Source of the DNA: Alteromonadaceae bacterium Bs31
GTDB lineage: Bacteria; Pseudomonadota; Gammaproteobacteria; Pseudomonadales; Cellvibrionaceae
Length of the DNA: 64,000 nucleotides
Assembly (NCBI GenBank): GCA_900177435.1
Contig: FXAI01000001.1
Span: 193,907-257,906, forward strand
Direction of reading: 5' to 3'
The notes under the pieces were generated by a model. It saw only the letters and a program-made list of their open reading frames with translations. It was not told where the DNA came from and made no database searches. Positions within the stretch are counted from its first letter, which is position 1. The number at the start of each line of letters is the position of its first letter. A program made the translations under genes and the position numbers. Below, in pieces: positions 49,409-57,740 of this stretch.

Positions 49409-50593
49409 TCAATTAATGTCGTTGGGCTTCTCTATTCTAGCTAGTTTTATCAAGCGCTCAACCTGCAATCTAGATGCCCTTCCAATGGATTCCTTAGCGT
49501 ATAGTTCTTTCACTGTGGCATCTTGCTTATGGGAATATTTTTTTTCGTATATTTTCGGGTCAATGAGATAGCTAGTAATGGCATTAGTCAGGTCGTCTAT
49601 ATCCTTAATGATCTCGCCAAACCTGTATTCCTGGCCTAGAGAAAGTCCATTGTGGAAGGGGGGAGGGAAGTCGAGAAAAAGGGTTGGGCGTTGAAGTATC
49701 GCAAAATCGAAGGAAATCGATGACCAATCGCAGACGAGTATGTCGGTTGCAAGGAGGATATCTTCCGTGTCTGGGTACAGTTTTTGGGGTACGCATAGAA
49801 CCCCACCTTGGTTATCATATTTTACGAGTGTGTTTAAGTGGCAACGTAGCACCAAAAGTGCGTCATGCACCGCGCAGATCTTACCGAGGTGCATAATAAA
49901 GTCATCGTTTGTAAGGCCGAAGGGGGTCGGCGGTGGTTCGTGAGCTTTCTGTCGCCAGGTCGGAGCATACAGAACGATTTTTTGCTCGGGTAGCAGCCCA
50001 AATTGTTCTCGGAATCCTAGCTCGCTAATCTCCTTGCGAAACAGTTTGTCTGTTCGCGCGTACCCAAGGCTTCTCAGTTTTTTTGAAGCAAAGCCGAATC
50101 GTGTGCTGTAGAGTTTTTTGACTCGTTCAGAGGGAACCCATATTTCGTCGTAGCGATGCTGAAGCTTGAAGTCTTCCGGTACGAAACCCTTGAAAGGGAT
50201 CCCATGCCACACATCAATAAACTTCATATCGGTAATATGAATCAGTGGAAACATGGCATGCAGGCCGTGATCTGTAACCATAATCGAGCTTATAGCTAAG
50301 GTGCGCATATCTTTCCACCTGTGACAGGCTAGCGTTTGAATGCCCTCAGCTTTGAGACTCACAAATTGTTCCGGGTCGAGTGTAAGGAAGTATAGGTCCA
50401 AGTCCTGCCGATGGTGTTGCTGCCATTCGATGTATAAGCTCTTGAGATTGCCCGCAAACTGATGGCCGTAGAGTATGACTATTGGTTTTTTCGGTTTGTG
50501 GCTAATGGCACGAACAGCAGCTGCTACTGCTGCAAATAAGGCCTGCTTTATGAGTAACCACCAGTGGTTTACATTTTTAGTATCAATTTTCAT
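49409..50593 (-). CDS. CDP-glycerol glycerophosphotransferase-family enzyme
   Basis: A protein of 394 residues with the Glyphos_transf (TagB/TagF) pattern: DVWHGIPFKGF near the active-site histidine, IWVPSERVKKLY, VLYAPTWRQ and the nucleotide-binding ILVCDWSSISFDF. Family members transfer glycerol- or ribitol-phosphate from a CDP-activated donor to a wall or capsule acceptor. This cell is Gram-negative. The divergent neighbour can make a CMP-activated phosphonate, so I infer that this enzyme may use CMP-hydroxyethylphosphonate as donor. A hydrophobic N-terminal stretch may attach it to the membrane. The donor is unproven; ordinary CDP-glycerol is possible, but no separate glycerol-phosphate cytidylyltransferase is in the window. 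Confidence 0.82.
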   Translation of the reverse strand: MKIDTKNVNHWWLLIKQALFAAVAAAVRAISHKPKKPIVILYGHQFAGNLKSLYIEWQQHHRQDLDLYFLTLDPEQFVSLKAEGIQTLACHRWKDMRTLAISSIMVTDHGLHAMFPLIHITDMKFIDVWHGIPFKGFVPEDFKLQHRYDEIWVPSERVKKLYSTRFGFASKKLRSLGYARTDKLFRKEISELGFREQFGLLPEQKIVLYAPTWRQKAHEPPPTPFGLTNDDFIMHLGKICAVHDALLVLRCHLNTLVKYDNQGGVLCVPQKLYPDTEDILLATDILVCDWSSISFDFAILQRPTLFLDFPPPFHNGLSLGQEYRFGEIIKDIDDLTNAITSYLIDPKIYEKKYSHKQDATVKELYAKESIGRASRLQVERLIKLARIEKPNDIN

Positions 50594-51215
50594 TGGTTGG
50601 TGTTAGTAAATAAACATTCCGAGGATGTTGTTCCCATGTCTGTACACGATTTGTTCTTGTGCCTGAAATTTGTAGTTTACGCCACTGGGCTGCACTCTCT
50701 GATCGCTTGCCACTAACTAAAGGGTAGGCTCAATGGTCATGTTGATCAGCGTGAAAAAGAGATTGACAGCTGAGTCGACCTGCCCATAAATACTATTATA
50801 GTGCTTAGTGAGCTCTTCGTGAGAGTCATCAAAATATATGAAGATGATGAATGTGTCACCACCAATGAAAAGGTTATCGCTGGTTTTTATTTGAAGCTGG
50901 GTGAAATTTATAAGATATCGTCGTATAAACCGAACTCTGTGTCCTTATCGGGGGGGGGATTGGCTAAAAGGTAAGGAGCTCGGCATAAGGCTCCTTCAGC
51001 AATCTTTGTACAAATGCCAGTGCTTGATCGGTGTTGTTTTTGGCGCCAGGTTTGTCGTTTGGGTAGAGGAGCATACTCTGCAATAATTTTACGATCGTCT
51101 ACAATCAGATCTATGAGAAGCCCTATAGCTTGTGTTTGTCTTCGTTAATATTCATGGTTGGGATGTGTCGTGATATTGTAAGTGATTGTTTTATATGAAA
51201 AATAAAGGTGTTGTT
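50594..51215 (+). other. Divergent centre of the phosphonate cassette
   Basis: About 620 bases between the divergent transferase and pepM genes. It holds a split reading frame with a G9 tract (listed separately), a stem-loop AAGGAGC/GCTCCTT at 50973-50996 and a possible promoter TTGACA (50763) - ATAAAT (50786). No intact recognised gene is present. Confidence 0.45.
50801..51086 (+). pseudogene. Split small ORF joined across a G9 tract
   Basis: One frame runs from a GTG at 50801 through LFVRVIKIYEDDECV and LKLGEIYKISSYKP and stops at 50974, just after nine G at 50950-50958. The next frame continues as GGDWLKGKELGIRLLQQ to a stop at 51086. With eight G instead of nine, both halves form one ORF of about 94 codons. 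This could be a phase-variable gene in its off state, a decayed gene, or chance. I recognise no family in the product. Confidence 0.35.
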
Positions 51216-52514
51216 GTGAAGAAAGTATATATTGGTATGAGTGCAGATTTAGTGCATCCGGGCCACTTGAATATCATTAAAAAAGGAGCTGAGCTGGGAG
51301 AGGTTACTGTTGGGTTACTAACTGATAAAGCTATTGCGAGTTACAAACGTGTTCCTTATATGGACTTTGAAAAAAGAAGAGTGGTAGTTGAGAATATTAA
51401 AGGTGTGACTAGCGTAGTCCCTCAAGAAACTCTCGATTATACAGCTAATTTGGAGCAATTTCGTCCGGCTTTTGTTGTGCATGGTGATGACTGGCAAGAG
51501 GGGGTTCAAAGAAAAACTAGAGAGAAGGTGATCCAAACTATATCGAAGTGGGGAGGCGAGCTTGTAGAGGTGCCGTATACTGCCGGGATATCCTCGACAC
51601 AGCTGAATAAAGCACTAAAAGAAATCGGCACAACACCAGACATACGTCGAGCGTCACTCCGAAGAATGCTAGGTGTCGATCGTACTCTTCGTTTTCTGGA
51701 TATCCACAACGCATTATCGGGGTTGGTAATAGAAAACGTGCATGTTGATTGCGATGGGTCGAAAAAAGAGTTTGATGGGATGTGGGGAAGCAGCCTTACT
51801 GACTCTACAGCAAAAGGAAAGCCTGATATCGAAGCGGTTGATGTATCCTCGAGGATGAGCACTCTGAATGAAGTGCTGGAGGTAACCACTAAGCCTGTTA
51901 TTTATGATGCAGACACTGGCGGAAAACCGGAGCATTTCGTCTTTACCGTAAGGACTTTGGAGCGGCTTGGTGTTTCGGCCGCAATTATAGAGGATAAAAC
52001 CGGCCTTAAGAAAAATTCTTTGTTTGGGACAGATGTGCCCCAGACCCAGGACTCAATAGAAAATTTTTGCCATAAAATCCGTGAAGGCAAGAAGGCTCAG
52101 GCCACTGAAGAGTTTATGATAATTGCTAGAATTGAAAGCTTGATTCTTGGGCGAAGCGTAAGCGATGCTATTGAGCGAGCTGAAGCATACTTAGAAGCCG
52201 GCGCAGACGGCATAATGATTCACAGCCGAGAAAAACAACCCGATGAAATTTTTGAGTTTTGCGATCGCTACAAGCAATTGAAAAATAGGAGAGTTCTCGT
52301 AGCAGTGCCTTCTAGCTATAATTCAGTAACGGAAGATGAGTTACGAGAAAAAGGGGTAGATATTGTCATATATGCAAACCATCTACTGCGGGCAGCTTAT
52401 CCCGCGATGATGAAGGTTGCTAATTCCATTTTAAATAATAGTCGTTCCTTAGAGGCTGATAGTGACCTCTTGTCAATAAAAGAGATTATTGAACTAATTC
52501 CCGAGGCTAAATAA
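51216..52514 (+). CDS. pepM: Cytidylyltransferase-phosphoenolpyruvate mutase fusion (Fom1-like)
   Basis: A bifunctional protein of 432 residues. Residues about 1-130 are a TagD/GCT-type cytidylyltransferase with the HPGH motif at 14-17, DDWQEG and a late GISSTQL motif. Residues about 145-432 are a PEP mutase of the isocitrate-lyase fold with the diagnostic [10 protein letters not shown] at 259-268, which separates mutases from carboligases and lyases. The mutase makes phosphonopyruvate from PEP, forming the C-P bond. The cytidylyltransferase half should activate a downstream phosphonate with CTP, as in Fom1 of Streptomyces fosfomycin synthesis. The GTG at 51216 follows AAAGGTG; an ATG at 51195 is an alternative. 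The stop shares its last base with the next start (ATAATG). Confidence 0.94.
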   Translation: MKKVYIGMSADLVHPGHLNIIKKGAELGEVTVGLLTDKAIASYKRVPYMDFEKRRVVVENIKGVTSVVPQETLDYTANLEQFRPAFVVHGDDWQEGVQRKTREKVIQTISKWGGELVEVPYTAGISSTQLNKALKEIGTTPDIRRASLRRMLGVDRTLRFLDIHNALSGLVIENVHVDCDGSKKEFDGMWGSSLTDSTAKGKPDIEAVDVSSRMSTLNEVLEVTTKPVIYDADTGGKPEHFVFTVRTLERLGVSAAIIEDKTGLKKNSLFGTDVPQTQDSIENFCHKIREGKKAQATEEFMIIARIESLILGRSVSDAIERAEAYLEAGADGIMIHSREKQPDEIFEFCDRYKQLKNRRVLVAVPSSYNSVTEDELREKGVDIVIYANHLLRAAYPAMMKVANSILNNSRSLEADSDLLSIKEIIELIPEAK

Positions 52515-53635
52515 TGATTTCACCGGAAATACTTTATGCTGGCTTAAGAAGTAAAAACGTCGAGTTTTTTTCTGGTGTACCTGATTCTTTGTTGAGTTCG
52601 TTTTGTGCGTACGTTGATGATCATGCTGGCGACAATCATATGATCGCAGCAAATGAAGGTGGTGCTCTAGGTGCTGCGATTGGGTGTCACCTTTCAACTG
52701 GTACCGTTCCGGTTGTTTATATGCAAAACTCTGGTCTGGGTAACGTTGTAAATCCTCTTACTTCTTTAGCTGATAGGGAGGTCTATCGGATTCCGATGGT
52801 ACTTATTATCGGCTGGAGGGGAGAGCCAGGTGTAAGTGATGAGCCTCAGCATGTAAAGCAAGGAAGAATTACTCCGGCGTTGTTAGAGTTGCTGGAAGTT
52901 CCATATATAGTTTTGGATGCTAACAGTTGTGTTGAGGTTGTTTTAGATGAGCTTTTTAAACGGATACATGACTCGGGAGCCCCGGTAGCTCTGTTAGTAA
53001 GAAAAAATACATTTAGCTCATATAAATCCACCCGAGAGCGCCCAGCTGAGAGCTCAATGCTTCGCGAAACAGCACTGAATGTATTGTTAGATCTGGCAGG
53101 TGCAGATGTGAATATAGTTTCTACAACAGGTAAAACGTCTAGAGAGCTTTTTGATCTAAGAAGGCTGCGTGGCGAGCCAAACACGGATTTTCTCACGGTA
53201 GGAGGCATGGGGCATGCTTCCTCTATTGCGCTGGGAGTATGTATGGGTAGAAACAAGAAAAAAACTCTTTGTATCGACGGTGATGGAGCCGCCTTGATGC
53301 ACCTAGGGGCGCTACCAATTATATCAAGCCAAACACCAAGTAATTTTGTACACATTTTGTTGAACAATGCTGCTCATGAATCTGTAGGAGGTCAGCCCAC
53401 TGTTGCTGGTGACATAGATTTTAAGTCTATAGCTTTGGGTTCCGGATATAGAGCCTACTTCAAGGCTGCGAATGCTGAAGAAATATCTAGGTGCTGGTTG
53501 AAGATTGAGGATATAAATGAAAGCCCCGTTCTATTTGAGATAAAAGTGGCTTTGGGCTCTAGAGAGGATTTAGGTAGGCCAACAGCGACACCAATTGAAA
53601 ATAAGTTGTTGTTTATGGATAAGGTGATGGCTTGA
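52514..53635 (+). CDS. ppd: Phosphonopyruvate decarboxylase
   Basis: A ThDP-dependent enzyme of 373 residues that decarboxylates phosphonopyruvate to phosphonoacetaldehyde, pulling the unfavourable mutase reaction forward. The N-terminal FFSGVPDSLLSSFC, the catalytic-glutamate region NEGGALGAAIG, QNSGLGNVVNPLTSL and the ThDP motif CIDGDGAALMHLG...NNAAHESVGGQPT are typical. It overlaps pepM by one base and the next gene by four, so the three are one translational unit. Confidence 0.96.
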   Translation: MISPEILYAGLRSKNVEFFSGVPDSLLSSFCAYVDDHAGDNHMIAANEGGALGAAIGCHLSTGTVPVVYMQNSGLGNVVNPLTSLADREVYRIPMVLIIGWRGEPGVSDEPQHVKQGRITPALLELLEVPYIVLDANSCVEVVLDELFKRIHDSGAPVALLVRKNTFSSYKSTRERPAESSMLRETALNVLLDLAGADVNIVSTTGKTSRELFDLRRLRGEPNTDFLTVGGMGHASSIALGVCMGRNKKKTLCIDGDGAALMHLGALPIISSQTPSNFVHILLNNAAHESVGGQPTVAGDIDFKSIALGSGYRAYFKAANAEEISRCWLKIEDINESPVLFEIKVALGSREDLGRPTATPIENKLLFMDKVMA

Positions 53636-54708
53636 GTACATCATGGGGTTTTTACAACCCAGTTCAAATTCATTTTGGGCTAGGCAAAGTGAAAAAGTTG
53701 CCCAGTTTTGTTGGTAATGACAGCTCTAAGCTTATTGTAACCACGTCAGGGCATGTTAGTAGAGCCGGTGTAGGCGGGTTGGAGGAGCAGCTAGGCTTAA
53801 AGGATTACTTTGTTTTTGATAAAGTTGTCCCTAATCCAGATATAGAATCAATTTTAAGGTGTGTTGATGAGTTTAGTGATGAAAAAATATCGAGTGTGGT
53901 CTCAATTGGAGGGGGGAGTGTAATTGATACGGGTAAAACCGTTGCACTTATGCTGGCAAATAAAAATGCGGAGTTGCGAGATCTGTTGGTTGACGCTAGT
54001 CACGTGAAATCACTTCCTCACTTTGCGATTCCAACCACATCAGGGACTGGTGCCGAAGTCACGCCTTTTGCTACTATCTGGGATCAGAAGAATAAGAAAA
54101 AACACTCGTTGTCAGGTGTAAGCGTATATCCTGCGATGGCGGTACTAGACCCCAAATTGACACAGTTTTTACCTGAAAAGGAAACTGTTATTACGGCATT
54201 GGATACAATTTCTCATGCTCTAGAATCTTTGTGGAATATAGGCCGAACACCCATAACGGAGAGTTTTGCGTGTAAATCTCTACGCTCCTCTCTGTCAGCT
54301 CTTCCCGAAGTTTTGCGGGAGCCAGGCTGTATTAAGTCTAGGACGAAGTTAATGGAGGCGAGCTTATTAGCTGGTATGGCGATTAGTCAAACAAAAACCG
54401 CAATGGCTCATTCGATATCTTATCCGTTAACGAGTTATTTTGGTGTTCCGCATGGATTAGCGTGTAGCTTTTCTTTGTCGAGAATAATAACGCTATATGC
54501 AACTCAAAATAAGAGTGACCATGTGGTCCCTCTTATGATAGACGTTCAGTCTCTATTGGACTCTTTGGGATTGCAGACCATGCTTGGTCGATATGTAAAC
54601 CAAAGAGATCTCGATGAGTTGAAGTGTAAGATGTTTAACCCGTCTAGGGCTGGTAATTTTACTGTGAAAGATTTTGAAATTAAAGATCTTGTTGATTTCG
54701 AGCTCTAA
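53632..54708 (+). CDS. Iron-dependent alcohol dehydrogenase, likely phosphonoacetaldehyde reductase
   Basis: A group III metal-dependent alcohol dehydrogenase of 358 residues. GGGSVIDTGKTVA binds the nicotinamide cofactor, and PTTSGTGAEVTPFA, the metal ligands in ALDTISHALES and AMAHSISYPLTSYFGVPHGLA are intact. In gene sets with pepM and ppd, such enzymes (FomC, PhpC types) reduce phosphonoacetaldehyde to 2-hydroxyethylphosphonate. No aminotransferase for 2-aminoethylphosphonate is nearby, so the hydroxyl product is favoured. The start is a TTG that overlaps the ppd stop (TTGA). Confidence 0.9.
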   Translation: MSTSWGFYNPVQIHFGLGKVKKLPSFVGNDSSKLIVTTSGHVSRAGVGGLEEQLGLKDYFVFDKVVPNPDIESILRCVDEFSDEKISSVVSIGGGSVIDTGKTVALMLANKNAELRDLLVDASHVKSLPHFAIPTTSGTGAEVTPFATIWDQKNKKKHSLSGVSVYPAMAVLDPKLTQFLPEKETVITALDTISHALESLWNIGRTPITESFACKSLRSSLSALPEVLREPGCIKSRTKLMEASLLAGMAISQTKTAMAHSISYPLTSYFGVPHGLACSFSLSRIITLYATQNKSDHVVPLMIDVQSLLDSLGLQTMLGRYVNQRDLDELKCKMFNPSRAGNFTVKDFEIKDLVDFEL

Positions 54709-54953
54709 TTTTTAACGAAAGTAAGCGCCATTTCAACCGTGTCCTGTAATAGCGTCGACTTGAATGCAAATCCATTTTATAGCTGCTGTTTCTATTCTTG
54801 GTATTTGATTCACCTATCGCTTAGGCTTCAGCTGAAGAGGGGTTCTCTGCTAACTAGAACTATAGCTCTAATCGTTTGCTAGGGTGTAAGCTCTATTTTC
54901 TATGTGTGTTTGGACGTATTTATTAAAGTCGCAGCAATTTTTCAGCTTTTATA

Positions 54954-56045
54954 CTAAGTTACTCGATTAGATAACTTGATTGTTTTTTCAAGGATTATTT
55001 CAGAGGGCGGTATTTCTAACGATATACTCGGTCTTACAAAGCTTTTGTGGTTGGAAGTAAAGTTTAGTATCTCATTTTTTTTGAATTTGCTTAGAATACA
55101 GTTCTCTCCGAGCCCTTCTTTCCGTTCAGTGGCATTTCTAAAAAGCATGCATGGCTTCCCAAGGTAGTAGCACTCCTCTTGATTACTGCCTCCGTCGCTA
55201 ATGACATATTCTGATTTTTTTATTAGCGCGATAAAATTCATGTAGTCGTATCTAGGGCGAAGCTCTATATTTTTATTGGTGGCTAGCTTTTCCATTAACC
55301 CTGTTGCTTCTAGTTTTCGTTTGGTTGGGCTATGAAGTATAAATAGCAGTTTCATTGTTTCGCTGATGTCTGTAAGAATTTGGATAGACTCTTCCAGTTT
55401 TTTTCTGTCGTACAAGTTTTCGAACCGATGTAACGTTACAACTGCAAAAGGCTCGCTAGGAATTGCGAGCGACATCGGTGGTGGCTTGTTAGATATAGAT
55501 TGAAGTGCATCGTAGAGTGTGTTGCACTGGGTGTTGACTTTTAAGCCTTTATATCGCTCTAGGTTTTTTAGCGCCCAATCTCCCGGAGCAAAATATATAT
55601 CTGTGAGTGTAAATACGGCTAAGCGTGTTAACTCCTCTGGAAATGGGTGGAATATGTTGTGAGATCGCAAGCCGGACTCTACATGTGCATTTTTATGCCC
55701 GTAGATTTTAGCAAGCAATGAACCGAGCAGCGTTGAGAAAGTATCTCCGTGGTTAAGTACTATACCTTTTCGGTCTTTTTGCCAAATTTTTCTACCGTTA
55801 AATAATGATACGAGAATTACTTTGACAAGCCAGTAGAGCATTTTGGGAATAGAGTTTATATCTTTACCCTTATGGAGAATTACGTCTGGCTCTTTTACTC
55901 CAAAATTTTCTCGCAAATCAGCAATGGTGTCTTGATGCTGCCCGCTGAAGATAAAATTGTAGTCAATGCTTCGTTCTTGGAGTAGCACCATTATTGGTGC
56001 CATTTTTATTAGTTGTGCTTTTGTTCCCAAAAATATGTGGATCAT
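54954..56045 (-). CDS. UDP-N-acetylglucosamine 2-epimerase-like protein
   Basis: A GT-B-fold protein of 363 residues similar to WecB/NeuC. The catalytic residues appear conserved: Asp in NHGDTFS, Glu in HVESGLRSH, Glu in PFPEELTR, His in LHRFENL, plus SDGGSNQEECYYLGKP and TERKEGLGEN. It would make a ManNAc-type sugar, either for a surface glycan or as the hydrolysing branch. It is AT-rich like the rest of the cassette and transcribed towards nadC, and the convergent 245-base gap before it shows no gene, only a CTTCAGCTGAAG palindrome at 54826. Whether it uses UDP-GlcNAc or another UDP-sugar is open. Confidence 0.85.
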   Translation of the reverse strand: MIHIFLGTKAQLIKMAPIMVLLQERSIDYNFIFSGQHQDTIADLRENFGVKEPDVILHKGKDINSIPKMLYWLVKVILVSLFNGRKIWQKDRKGIVLNHGDTFSTLLGSLLAKIYGHKNAHVESGLRSHNIFHPFPEELTRLAVFTLTDIYFAPGDWALKNLERYKGLKVNTQCNTLYDALQSISNKPPPMSLAIPSEPFAVVTLHRFENLYDRKKLEESIQILTDISETMKLLFILHSPTKRKLEATGLMEKLATNKNIELRPRYDYMNFIALIKKSEYVISDGGSNQEECYYLGKPCMLFRNATERKEGLGENCILSKFKKNEILNFTSNHKSFVRPSISLEIPPSEIILEKTIKLSNRVT

Positions 56046-56083
56046 TGATATTAGAACCGCTGCTTGTGGCGTGTTGGAGGGGG

Positions 56084-56923
56084 TTATCGGATTCTCATGG
56101 ATAGATCAAGCGCATTGATGTTTTTAGTAAGATCCCCAATTGAAATGTAGTCAATATTGGCTTTGGTTAAACTTTCCATTTTATCCAGTGTAACGTTCCC
56201 TGATACCTCATATTTCGCAGTCCTTTCCATCTTGCCTGCATCGGCCAACATTTCTTCATCAAAATTATCCAACATAACAATATCTACCCCTGTTTCGAGT
56301 GCGAGCTTAAGCTCCGCGATAGACTCCACCTCTACTTCTACTGCTTTTCCCGGCTGATTGTTTCTGGCCATTTCAATTGCCTCTCGAATCCCTCCGCATG
56401 CCAATATATGATTCTCCTTAATTAAATAGGCATCAAACAAACCAATACGATGATTGTGGCAACCGCCGCAATTTACCGCATATTTTTGCGCGGTTCTCAG
56501 GCCGGGTATGGTTTTGCGGGTATCCAGTATTTTGATGTTGGTGCCTTTCACCAGTGTAGCGTAGTGGCTGGCCTTTGTGGCTATGCCGCTGAGAAACTGC
56601 AGAAAATTCATGGCGGTCCGTTCGCCGGTGAGCAGGGTGCGGGTGTTGCCTTGCAGGGATACGAGCGTGGTGTTGGCGTCCACTGTGTCGCCGTCTTTAA
56701 CGTGCCACTCTATGTCGCTTATGCCCCCTAGCTGGCTAAAAACCTCATCAAACCATGCAATACCGCAAACAACGCAGGCTTCTCGAGTGATGATTTCGGC
56801 CCTGTCCGTTTTATCTGCGGCGATGAGTTGAGCGCTTATGTCGCCGCTGCCTACATCTTCTGCCAGAGCGCTTGTCACTGCGCGCTGGATATCATCTCTA
56901 ATCTGCTCAAGGGTGATATTCAT
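56084..56923 (-). CDS. nadC: Quinolinate phosphoribosyltransferase (decarboxylating)
   Basis: An NAD-synthesis enzyme of 279 residues. It has LAEDVGSGDISAQLI, the substrate-binding TRKTIPGLRTAQKYAVNCGGCHNHR, IKENHI and the phosphate-binding IDYISIGDLTK. It marks the right edge of the accessory island; in pseudomonads pilA and nadC are close neighbours. It follows the retropepsin-like gene by 22 bases on the same strand. Confidence 0.97.
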   Translation of the reverse strand: MNITLEQIRDDIQRAVTSALAEDVGSGDISAQLIAADKTDRAEIITREACVVCGIAWFDEVFSQLGGISDIEWHVKDGDTVDANTTLVSLQGNTRTLLTGERTAMNFLQFLSGIATKASHYATLVKGTNIKILDTRKTIPGLRTAQKYAVNCGGCHNHRIGLFDAYLIKENHILACGGIREAIEMARNNQPGKAVEVEVESIAELKLALETGVDIVMLDNFDEEMLADAGKMERTAKYEVSGNVTLDKMESLTKANIDYISIGDLTKNINALDLSMRIR

Positions 56924-56945
56924 AAGGGGTCTCTAATGGGGTTCT

Positions 56946-57476
56946 CTAAGGCGAATAGCTGTACTGTTTAAGGGTGAGTTCTTTACCACTTTGGTTAAAG
57001 TCCAGGGTTTTGAGGGCGCTCATACCCAGTAGAATCTCCGTGCCCTGCATTCCGGGGTTTAAGGCCGCTCGCACATTTTTCAGGGTGATAGGGCCAATGG
57101 TTAACTCATTGATGGATGTTGCCCACACGCTCACCTGTCCATTGGCGGTCATCACGGGGTAGCGGGGGCCACGCTTGAGCCCAAGCTTAGCGCCGAGCTG
57201 GGCGGGTATGGCGACTTGTGTGGCGCCAGTATCAAGCATAAAGGTCACAGGGGCAGCGTTTATTGTTCCGCTGGTCACGTAGTGGCCGTACTTGTTGCGT
57301 AATAATGTCACCTCCGTGATCCCATTTTCTTGGCTGGAGGCTATATTCTGATTGGGGTTGTACTGTTTTTTCTCCTGTTGCGCAAAGAACAAGGTCAGCC
57401 CAGCAAGTACCAGAAGCCAGGAGGCAATCAGCATGCCTTTGCCCGCGCGTTTACCTGGTGGGTGTGTGGTGTTCAT
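56946..57476 (-). CDS. Membrane-anchored retropepsin-like aspartic protease
   Basis: A protein of 176 residues with one membrane helix at about 14-32 and a periplasmic retropepsin-type domain. The catalytic motif is FMLDTGATQVAIP, and LLGMSALKTLDF is the matching flap-side ILG-M motif. Bacterial members (TIGR02281-type) are thought to be single-domain aspartic proteases that dimerise. The physiological target is unknown to me. It lies upstream of nadC in the same orientation. Confidence 0.85.
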   Translation of the reverse strand: MNTTHPPGKRAGKGMLIASWLLVLAGLTLFFAQQEKKQYNPNQNIASSQENGITEVTLLRNKYGHYVTSGTINAAPVTFMLDTGATQVAIPAQLGAKLGLKRGPRYPVMTANGQVSVWATSINELTIGPITLKNVRAALNPGMQGTEILLGMSALKTLDFNQSGKELTLKQYSYSP

Positions 57477-57740
57477 GGCTTTCCAACCTTAAAGGAATAA
57501 AAAAACGCGACACATATGTGATGGATTATAACAAGTCGACGCGAAGTACTGCTCATTCTTTAAGTCCGTCACGAATTAAAACATTGCATGTGATACAGGT
57601 CTCGAACGACACAAACTGGCGTAGGCAGTCTAATTTCATACATTATACTCAGTTAAAAGACACGACAGAATCGGTTCACAATGAACAAATTTTGTCAGCA
57701 TGTTAGTACACAAGAGTGGCCGTTATATTGGAGGCATTAA

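Noticed and set aside
51216..54708. Fosfomycin or another small phosphonate antibiotic cluster
   Set aside because: The first three steps match, but no methyltransferase, epoxidase, peptide ligase or resistance gene is nearby.
54709..54953. Gene or terminator in the gap after the phosphonate operon
   Set aside because: Only a short palindrome without a T run is visible; no ORF is credible.
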